From: Mikania micrantha
Lineage: Eukaryota > Streptophyta > Magnoliopsida > Asterales > Asteraceae
Assembly (NCBI GenBank): GCA_009363875.1
Contig: CM018697.1
Location: 50,733,484 to 50,797,483 of the forward strand
Length of the DNA: 64,000 nucleotides
Reading direction: 5' to 3'
Below the pieces are notes generated by a model. It was not told where the DNA came from. It worked only from the letters and a program-made list of their open reading frames with translations, and did not search any database. The position numbers and the translations under genes are program-made. Below, piece by piece: positions 56,061 through 64,000 of the stretch; position 1 is the stretch's first letter; every line of letters begins with the position of its first letter.

Positions 56061-56273
56061 CCCAACATCAACTGAATAAAATATAACACTTTTCTCTGAA
56101 TTTCTCTTGTGTTTCCTTACTGTTTCCTCTTTTCTTTTCTTCTAACTTAAGAAAACTAAACACTAAAATAACTAAAGAGCAAAATTCCAGAGGGAGCAAA
56201 ACACCAAAAGCTTTGTCTAAGCTCTTGATCCTAGTTAAGTTAGTCTCTCCTCAGCTCACCGATTTTCTACAAT

Positions 56274-56286
56274 TGGTATCAGAGCC
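56274..56286 (+). other. copia-3 primer-binding site (initiator Met tRNA)
   Basis: TGGTATCAGAGCC lies 2 bp after the LTR end CTACA. Confidence 0.95.
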
Positions 56287-56440
56287 TTGTTCATTAGTCT
56301 TGGTTTAACCATCAAGGCTAAAATTCAAAGCTCGCTTTGATATCTGTGTTTAGTTTTCTATTATCATCTTCTTTTCAAAATCTGCTAAAAATTGATTTTT
56401 AAAACTCTAAAGTGTTCAAAATTAATTCAACCAAACTATC

Positions 56441-59185
56441 TTGAGTACTCACTATCTATTGATTTACTCAAAACGGTTTGAACAAATAGCAGAAAAATTC
56501 ACCTTAGACCCCCATAACACTGGTTCTGCCACAAAGCCACCAATTCTGGTTAGGCATCAATATAATATTTGGCAGAGACGGATGTTACATTTCCTGTCAA
56601 ATAATCATACAGGATGCTGGAAGTCTGTCATGTTCGGACCTCATAAACCAATGGTCTTGGACACAGAGACTGGAGATGATGTCCCTAAGGATCCCCGAAA
56701 CTACACTAAAGAAGACTTTCAGAAATTGGAGCTTGATGCTAAGGCACATGCTCAGCTGGCCATGGCCCTTCCGAATGAAATCTATTCGGGTCTTCTTCAC
56801 CATGAGTCTGCTAAGGACTTGTGGGATGCTCTAAAAGAGCAATTCGGTGGTACCGATGATGTTGTAGCCAACACTAGGGAAATATTGGCTCAACAATATG
56901 AGACATTCTGCCAACTAAATAATGAGTCACTGACTCAGCAATTTGAAAGGTTCACTTCTCTCTTAAGTGAACTAAAATTAGCTGGTCAAGTGTATACTCC
57001 TGTCTCAGTTCTAAATCGATTTTTAAGATCTCTCCCTGAAAAATGGGAAACTTACTCTATAGTCATGAGATCTTCACCAGATTTTGGTAAACTCTCACTT
57101 ACCCAACTTCATGGTAAGTTACTCACTTTTGAGCGAGAGATTGACCAGAAAAGAAAACTAATAAAATCTGGAAAATCAACTGAAGAGTATGTTCAAGGGA
57201 ACACTGCTCTCCTTAGTCATAACTCTGTGATAAATGATCAGGGTTAAGATGAACATATTGACATAACTACTGGCATCAACTCTTCATTCTCTTCTCGTGA
57301 TGACCACTCTCGCCCATCTGACCATCTGTGTTTTATCATGGACGATCTTCATCAGGTTCCAAGTGATGACTTGGAAGAGATGGACATTCTCCATCAACTG
57401 GCTCTCTTGAGTATAATAACTAACAAGTTCTACAAGAGGACAGGAAGAAAATTTCCTGGTATCCATGGAAAAACCAAGATTGGTCTAAATAAGACAAATG
57501 TTCAATGCTATAGGTGTCATGGCACTGGACATTTTGCAAGGGAATGCTCTAATGCTCCAAATTCTAATCTTTCTTCTTATGTGACCTATCCAAACTTATC
57601 CTCACATACCTCTTCAACACCATATTCATCTACCTCTTCTTCTTTCAAAAGGTCCAATAACTCTCAAGAATCAGCACATATTGCACAAAACTCTTCTTCT
57701 AATAGTGTGCAATATGTACAAGCTGCAAATGGAAACATGTACCAACTTACTCCTGCCTCACTTCAAGTTGTTACAGCTCCTTCTTCACAAATAAATGCTC
57801 CCGGACATGCTGTCCAATCTTCATCATCTGGTCAACAGGCTCTTTTTTCTCAAGAGTACATAGACTGGAGCAGCTTGCCTGAAGATGTTGGCCATGCCCT
57901 CATCACTTCTGAACCAACAGATTTTGCTCTTATGGCTGTTTGTGACGATTCTTGTTCCTCTGATCAACCTGAAGCAGATATTTCTGATGCTCAGGTATCT
58001 TCTTCTACCTTAGAAAAATTATGTTCCAATGCTTGCATAGAGGCCTTTGCAAAAATAAAGAAAGCCAATATGTTGCTTCAAAAGCAAAATCAGGAGTTGG
58101 AACAACTCCTTGACAATAAAAATTCTGAAGTGGAAAAATTAATAAAAATAAAAGATAATGAAATCTGTGCTTTAAAAACTGAGAAAATCAATTTACAAGC
58201 ATTGTTTGATCTACAAAGAGAAAAATATTATGCTTGTAAGGATGAATTATCTCAAACTCAAGTAAGCTGTGAAAAGTGGGTTGAGTCTTGCAAAGGATTC
58301 AAAATGCTTCTACAAAAGCAAGTTCACAGCAAAGCAAGATTTGGGATTGGGTATAATCACACTGCTCAAACAGAGGATTACACCCCAATCGATAACAATA
58401 AGGAAGAAACCATTCCTGAACTTGTCTCACCAACTTTTCTTCCTGATGAAATTCCTCCAATAATAGATACACCTCCTTTGGTATATCATCCAAACTATTT
58501 TTCTAAGTTTGTATACCCCACTAATACAAATCTGACAAGAATAGAAAAACCTCAGTTGAACTCAGTTCAACACAATAACTCTTCAGAACAAAGTGAGATT
58601 GCTCCTGATATGAGCTCTACTCCCTGTTCAGAAGAAACAATAAAGTCTGGTTTCACTTCTAACATCAAGTCAAATCTTGATAAAGGAAAAGAACCTATGA
58701 TTAATATCCAGTTTCCTCCTTCTCATCCTCATCCTCCTTATCCCACAATGAAAGCAAACAGACCTTTCATCCCAAATTATTCCTCTCTTTCCCCAGCCTG
58801 CTTAAAATGTTTTAAGTACAATCATGCTACTGAAAACTGCAGAACAAAAACACCTTTGGAGAAAGCTAGGATAAAGGCTAATAAGTTGAAAGCTGATCAT
58901 ACTTCTTCATCTAAAGGGAACCTCCCTAATAAATTGAAGAAAGTAAGACCAGCAAGTAACCAATCTGTTGGGACTCACCCTTATTCTTCTTCTATTTCAC
59001 CCTCCTCCTTGAGTGCTAACTCCAGACCTTCCATTTTGGGAACACCACCTCCCTACTTACATAATGGTGCTACCTCATCTCCTGTGGATTCCCAAATCAA
59101 TCTTCTCCAACAGAATCAGCAACAGTTACTGATAATGATGCAGAAATTGATGAATTATAAACAACAAAACAAAACAAATAAATAA
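56441..59185 (+). pseudogene. copia-3 gag, one nonsense codon and no clear ATG
   Basis: The frame is open from about 56420. No in-frame ATG precedes the capsid until 56582, so the original start may be mutated. Capsid motifs: YNIWQRRMLHFLSNNHTGCW, DLWDALKEQFGGTDDVVANT and NRFLRSLPEKWETYSIVMRS. A TAA at 57245-57247 interrupts. The first CCHC is CYRCHGTGHFAREC (about 57508-57549), followed by a Ser/Gln-rich region, a coiled coil (about 58015-58270, LLQKQNQELEQLLDNKNSEV) and a second knuckle, CLKCFKYNHATENC (about 58798-58839). It ends in a Gln/Asn-rich tail with TAA at 59183-59185. The layout matches copia-2 and copia-4. Confidence 0.9.
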
Positions 59186-59225
59186 AATAAAATACCCCAT
59201 ATCTAATCTTTTGTACATAATTCTC

Positions 59226-62200
59226 ATGTGCAGAAATCCTCTTCAAACCAAAATCATCTCTGTTATGTTGATAGTGGAGGATCTAGGCACATGACTGGAT
59301 GCAGATCCATTCTAAATGACTTCATTCCAAATAATGGAGGATCTGTTTCTTTCGGAAACAATGCAAAAGGTTGGATAGTGGGATCCGGTTCTGTCTCAAG
59401 AGGAAATTTGAAGTTTAAAGATGTTAGCTTAGTTGAAAATCTCAAGTTTAATCTCTTGAGTGTTTCTCAACTGGCTGAAAAAAATTTTAGTTCATTTTTC
59501 ACTAAAGACAGCTGCAAAATTCTTTCTCCAGAAATAAACTCTAAAATAAAGGTCTTGATTGATCAACACACTTTGCTAACGGCTAGAAGAAGTGGAAATG
59601 TCTATATTGTAGATATGACTATTGACTCTCAAACATCTTCTCCTACGTGTTTGATAGCCAAGGCATCATCTTCTGAAACCACTCTTTGGCATAGAAGACT
59701 CAGTCATCTTAATCACCAAACTCTTCATAAGCTTTCAACCCTTTCTTTAGTAAGAGGATTGCCTTCTAAAGAATTTCACTTTGAAGGTCAATGTGAACCT
59801 TGCTTTAAGGGAAAGCAACATAAAACTTCACATAAGTCTATTGAGGAATCCAAAACAACTAATTGTCTTAATCTACTTCATATGGATCTATTTGGTCCAG
59901 TGAAGGTAGCTAGTTTAGCTAGAAAAAGATATTGTCTAGTTGTTGTGGATGATTACTCAAGATTTTGTTGGACTTTCTTCCTTTTCAGCAAAGATGAGAC
60001 TTCTGATAAAATAATTGCTCTTGTCACTCTTCTTGAAAAACAATTCAGTCTTCCTGTCAAAATGATAAGAAGTGACAATGGTACAGAATTTAAAAATCAA
60101 GTTCTTGATAAATTATGTATTTCTAAAGGAATCCTTAGACAATATAGTGCTCCTAGAACTCCTGCTCAAAATGGAGTTGTAGAAAGAAAGAACAGGACAC
60201 TAATTGAAGCTGCAAGAACCATGCTTGCAGACTCAGGATTACCTTTATCATTCTAGGCTGAGGCAGTAAACACTGCTTGTTATGTATTAAACAGAGTTCA
60301 CATTGTAAAAAGACATAACAAGACTGCCTATGAAATCCTGTATAAAATAAAGCCTCTCATTTCCTTCTTCAAAGTCTTTGGATGTCCGTGTTTTATCTTA
60401 AATACAAAAGACTCTTTGTCCAAATTTGCTGCTAAAGTTGATTCTGGATACTTTGTTGGATACTCTCAGACTTCTAAAGCATATCGAGCTTTCAATCTCA
60501 GAACAATAATAATTGAGGAATCTATTGATGTAAAATTCAATGAATCAGCATCAACTTCATCCTTCCCTTCTGCTCCTGATGATCTCTTCGATCTTGAAAG
60601 CTTCTCATTCATCCGTCCTATCTCATCTTCTTCTCCATCATCAGAGTCATGTCAAACTTCTGAAGATCTATCTTCTATTGAGAAAGATTATGTTTCAAAG
60701 TTCTTCACTTCTTTTCCATCTCATCAAATAAATTCTCAAGAAGCAAATTCTCAAAACCAAGACGATATACCATCTACTCCTCTATCTCCTGTCTTGGATA
60801 ATGCATCCATAAATGTTCCTGATCACATTCTAAACTCTCTGAGCCCCATTGAAAACTCACCTTCATCCTATGCTGCCTCCTCAAATAAGTTTTTGGACAT
60901 CATTCCTTTCAACAAAAATCATCCTCTAGAACAAATCTTAGGTGATCTAAGTAAAGGAGTTCAAACAAGAAGCCAGATTTCAAATTTCTGTCTTCATGCA
61001 GCCTTTCTATCCCAAACTTAACCATCCAAATATCAAGAGGCTCTTAAAGACAATAATTGGGTAGAAGCAATGCAAGATGAGTTATTGCAGTTCAAAAGAC
61101 AAAATGTTTGGACTCTATGTCCTCTGCCCGATGGAAAATATCCCATCGGAACCAGATGGGTTTTCAGAAATAAAACAGATGACAGAGGCATTGTAATAAA
61201 AAATAAAGCCAGGTTAGTGGTGCAAGGTTATTGTCAAGAGGAAGGTATTGACTATGATGAGACTTTTGCTCCTGTGGCAAGATTGGAAGCCACTAGACTA
61301 TTCCTAGCATTTGCCATCTCACATAAGATAAAGGTATACCAAATGGACATAAAGAGTGCTTTCCTGTATGGAACAATAAAAGAGGAAGTCTACGTTTGTC
61401 AACCACCAGGATTTGATGATGTTCATCATCCTAATTGGGTGTACAAACTAGACAAAGCACTTTATGGTCTAAAACAAGCTCCAAGAGCATGGTATGACAC
61501 TCTATCTCAATTTCTTCTTTCTAATAAATTTTCACGGGGAACCATTAATAAGACCTTGTTCATAAAAAGAGTAGATAAGGAACTCTTGTTGGCACAAATC
61601 TATGTTGATGACATCATTTTTGGATCAACAAAACCTTCCTTGTGTGAACAATTCTCTAAACTAATGTCTTCTAAGTTTGAAATGAGTGCTTTAAGTGAAT
61701 TAAAAACATTTTTAGGACTTCAAGTCAAACAAACCCCACACGGGACTTTCATTCATCAATCTAAATATGTAAAAGATCTTCTCAATAAATTTGATATGAA
61801 TGACTGTAAAATAATTTCTACTCCCATGGCAACAAGTCCTGGCATATGTCCAGATGACAATGGTGAACCTGTAGATCAAACTCTCTACAGGTGCATGATT
61901 GGTTCTCTGATGTATCTTACTGCATCAAGGCCAGACATCATGTATGCAACATGTGTTTGTGCAAGATACCAATCTGCTCCCAAGCAATCTCATCTTTCAT
62001 TTGTGAAGAGGATACTCAGGTATCTCAAAGGCACTCCTGTGCTAGGTATTTGGTATCCTGCTAATCAAATTTGTAAGCTTGTTGGTTTTTCAGATAGTGA
62101 TTATGCTGGATGTTCTCTAACCAGAAAGTCCACTTTAGGAGGTTGTCAGTTCTTTGCAGGTTGCTTAGTGTCATGGCAAAGCCAGAAGCAAACTTCAATG

Positions 62201-62545
62201 TCAAATTCAACTGCTGAAGCTGAATACATTGCAGCAGCCCATTGCACTGCCCAAATTCTTTGGTTACAATACCAACTGCTAGATTTTGGAATAACTTAAC
62301 TAAAAACACCTCTTCTGATAGACAGGGAAGCTGCCAAAAACATAATAAAGAATCCTGTCTATCATTCTAAAACCAAACACATTGAAATAAGGCATCACTT
62401 CATTAGAGACTGTTTTGAAAAAGGACTAATAGTTCCAGAACATGTCTCTACAAGTGACCAAATAGCTGACATATTTACCAAGCCCTTAGACTTCTCAACT
62501 TTCTCTAAGTTTGTAGCAAAACTGGGCATGATAAATATGAGTTAA
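59226..62545 (+). pseudogene. copia-3 pol: protease-integrase-RT-RNase H, three internal stops
   Basis: Same frame as gag. Protease-proximal CYVDSGGSRHMTG (about 59264). Integrase zinc region LWHRRLSHLNHQTLHKLS. The catalytic D,D-35-E looks complete: LLHMDLFGPVK, IRSDNGTEFKNQV, and the Glu in VVERKNRTLI. RT has WVFRNKTDDRGIVIKNKARL and AQIYVDDIIFGSTKPSLC. RNase H has SDSDYAGCSLTRKSTLGG, SNSTAEAEYIAAAHC and HSKTKHIEIRHHFIRDCFEK, then DIFTKPLDFSTF and KLGMINMS with TAA at 62543-62545. The stops are TAG at 60254 (Trp position in LSF-AEAVN), TAA at about 61019 (before PSKYQEALKD) and TAA at about 62297 (before LKTPLLIDRE). No frameshift was found, so this is the youngest copy here. Confidence 0.93.
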
Positions 62546-64000
62546 TAAACATTAAAGGATAGTTTTTATAAATTATCCAAACAATGGATATTGGATAAAC
62601 AACTGTTAAAGAAATCTTGATTTCTTTCAGTAATTATCTCTATACACAGATAGGATCAGTGGCCATATAATCACTGCTTCATATCTATCTGATGTTTAAA
62701 CTTTCCATTGTTACATTCCTCTCCTTCCGATGTCTTTTCTTCCGAAGATATCTTCTTCTTCTATTTTCTTCTTCCGAAAACTTTCATGAGTTTATTTAAC
62801 TTGTGTCTACAATAAGATTCTTCCGATTCCGCAATATAAATCTTTGAGCTTTGCATTTGATGTGACAGTTGTCAATCTTTCTGATAGACCCGAGTCTCAA
62901 TACTGACTCTCACGGCTCAAGAAGATTATTACCGCCACTTTTATTAACCAATAATCTTCTCGGATTACTTTCCTTATTTATCATCTTCTTCTCCATAATT
63001 CTACTTAAACCCTATTCCTCCTCTGGTTTTCAAGAAACCCTTCTTCATCTTGAAAGCTCTAAGTAATGCTCATGGTTACGGATGATAAATTGTCTGGCAT
63101 GTCGCCTGGCACGAAGCACTTATACTTACCTTGTCGCAAGCTTCATGCTTATGATAATGGTGTAACGGCTTCGGACCAGGCTTCATTCCTCACAAAACTT
63201 CATCTGTACTTTTCGGATGTGCATGAACATGTCTTCTTGACCAAATGTGTAAGTCTCAACCTCTCTCTCGTATTCTAACTCAGCTCTGTAATTTCATACA
63301 TAATCATGAACTTTTTAGGTTAACCTGAAAAACATGATTATGTAGAAGTCAGTCCTTTTGATCTTTACAGGCAACTATTTCAAATAACATCTTATTGATA
63401 ACCTGGTATATCATCAAAAATGTTCATAGTTCCGGCTATGCTTTCAGTTTGTCTCTTTGATCTTCATAATATTATGACGGACTTGACTAACTGATGTTCA
63501 AAATGTTGAACATTGATGGATGATACTAAAGAAACACCCATCTTTAGTAAACCCACATCCACCCTTCTTCCACACCTAAATCAGGTACTGGCCATAAAAT
63601 ACTTTTCCAAAACCCTCCAAGCCTAATAAACCCAAAAGAATCTGTTCAGGAAGATGAGATCCCTGAACATGATTGTGTTCCCATTTAACACATGGATACA
63701 TCTGTTTCATCCTCAAAGATATATCAAGAATCTCTTCCCATCCGGCTCCTCATTAATCCTCTTCACGGGATGATGTTGTATTCCTAAGGGAAACCTCACT
63801 AACCACTGACATGTTATTTGACAATCAGATGGTTGTCCTCTCTCCCAAGGACGACTCTGTTTCTTTCCAACAACCCCCCCTTACCTCTATTGCTCAACAT
63901 TTCTCTACCCTATAAAAGAGGATGCGATCCGGTCGTCAAGTCCATCTTGACCTCCTGATCATATATCAGGAGCATCCATTTCATATGAAAATCCAATGGC
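62546..64000 (+). other. copia-3 region after pol, with CTTCCGAAG copies; no gene assigned
   Basis: CTTCCGATG, CTTCCGAAGA, CTTCCGAAAA and CTTCCGATT lie at about 62726-62830, the same place as the copia-2 spacer swarm. Short frames (for example from 63066, VTDDKLSGMSPGTKHLYLPC) show no clear match to type I or type II 3' ORFs. The text AACCTGAAAAACATGATTATG (63325) partly repeats ATAATCATGAACTTTTTAGG as an inverted pair. The rest is AT-rich and unassigned. Confidence 0.6.

Larger units (their letters stand above)
55502..56271 (+). repeat. copia-3 5' LTR (about 770 bp)
   Basis: The right edge, TTTTCTACA, is fixed by the PBS 2 bp further on. The left edge is inferred: TGTTGCAGGACAC at 55502 is where element 6 coding ends and the motif swarm begins. 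The length fits the 877-bp copia-2 LTR. A shorter LTR starting TGTATTAGCATCAG at 55892 is possible. Confidence 0.55.
55502..64000 (+). mobile_element. copia-3: best-preserved copia (SIRE-like) element, 3' end beyond the window
   Basis: 5' LTR (about 55502-56271), PBS, gag, protease, integrase, RT, RNase H in one frame with few stops, then a spacer with CTTCCGAAG motifs and unassigned sequence to the window edge. The 3' ORF and 3' LTR should follow. It interrupts element 6. The candidate target duplication is ATAAA (55497-55501). Confidence 0.88.

Noticed and set aside
55892..56271. A 380-bp copia-3 LTR starting TGTATTAGCATCAG
   Set aside because: Possible, but it would leave the motif swarm unassigned. 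The swarm lies in the LTR U3 of copia-2, and element 6 coding runs up to 55502.
59186..59227. Short spliceable intron between gag and protease of copia-3
   Set aside because: The acceptor-like GTGCAG is good, but no convincing GT donor lies just upstream of the gag stop. Kept only as a finding about the conserved motif.
63066..63278. A small gene after copia-3 pol
   Set aside because: Only 70 codons, no recognisable domain, and no match to type I or II 3' ORFs; reported only as an unassigned region.

Overview
This window is plant nuclear DNA made almost entirely of LTR retrotransposons nested inside one another. I see no host gene, tRNA, rRNA, CRISPR array or bacterial feature. The evidence for a plant is: Ty3/gypsy polyproteins of the chromovirus type with 3.6-kb LTRs (Tekay-like), Ty1/copia polyproteins of the SIRE/Maximus type with an extra 3' ORF after pol, and primer-binding sites matching initiator-Met tRNA (TGGTATCAGAGC). 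One 3' ORF type (26.5-27.9 kb, 29.0-32.5 kb) resembles a protein I remember as very abundant in Asteraceae genome annotations, so a daisy-family host is my best guess. That guess rests on memory, not on a search.

Layout. The oldest layer is a plus-strand copia element (copia-1). It starts left of the window, enters at about 3349 and ends at its 3' LTR (44230-44672). It is cut by three insertions. (a) The end of a minus-strand gypsy element (gypsy-1, 1-3348). (b) A complete minus-strand gypsy element (gypsy-2, 6345-23501) flanked by the 5-bp duplication TAAAG; its 3' LTR is itself split by a solo LTR of the same family (9223-12882) flanked by GTTCA. (c) A composite (27937-42749) made of a minus-strand copia element (copia-2, 27937-40049) whose 5' LTR is truncated and joined to a fragment of an unidentified LTR-like element (40050-42749). 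copia-1 coding sequence resumes at about 42755.

From 45039 a second stack begins: the 3' end of minus-strand element A (45039-47623), a probable solo LTR (47624-48241), the gag and protease start of plus-strand copia-4 (48242-51550), the 3' end of minus-strand element 5 (51551-53460), the 3' end of minus-strand element 6 (53461-55501), and plus-strand copia-3 (about 55502 to the window end). copia-3 is the best preserved, with one frame from gag to the end of pol and only a few stop codons. Each member from copia-4 onward is cut at its right edge by the next, so the missing right halves should lie beyond 64000 in reverse order.

Two things stand out beyond routine transposon debris. First, nearly every element carries a dense swarm of its own short motif with unrelated spacers: GGTTCG/CGAACC in the gypsy LTRs and also in the LTRs of copia-type elements 5 and 6; a 23-bp perfect palindrome (CATCGATACTA mirrored around one A) in copia-1; CTTCCGAAG-like palindromes in copia-2 and copia-3; GGCCCA in the gypsy LTR; and several others. 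In copia-1 and copia-2 the motif occurs both in the LTR and in the spacer between pol and the 3' ORF, and one copia-1 copy lies 8 bp upstream of the LTR TATA box. Second, elements A, 5 and 6 share an uncharacterised 3'-terminal ORF family (about 450-500 residues) unlike the 3' ORF of copia-1 and copia-2.
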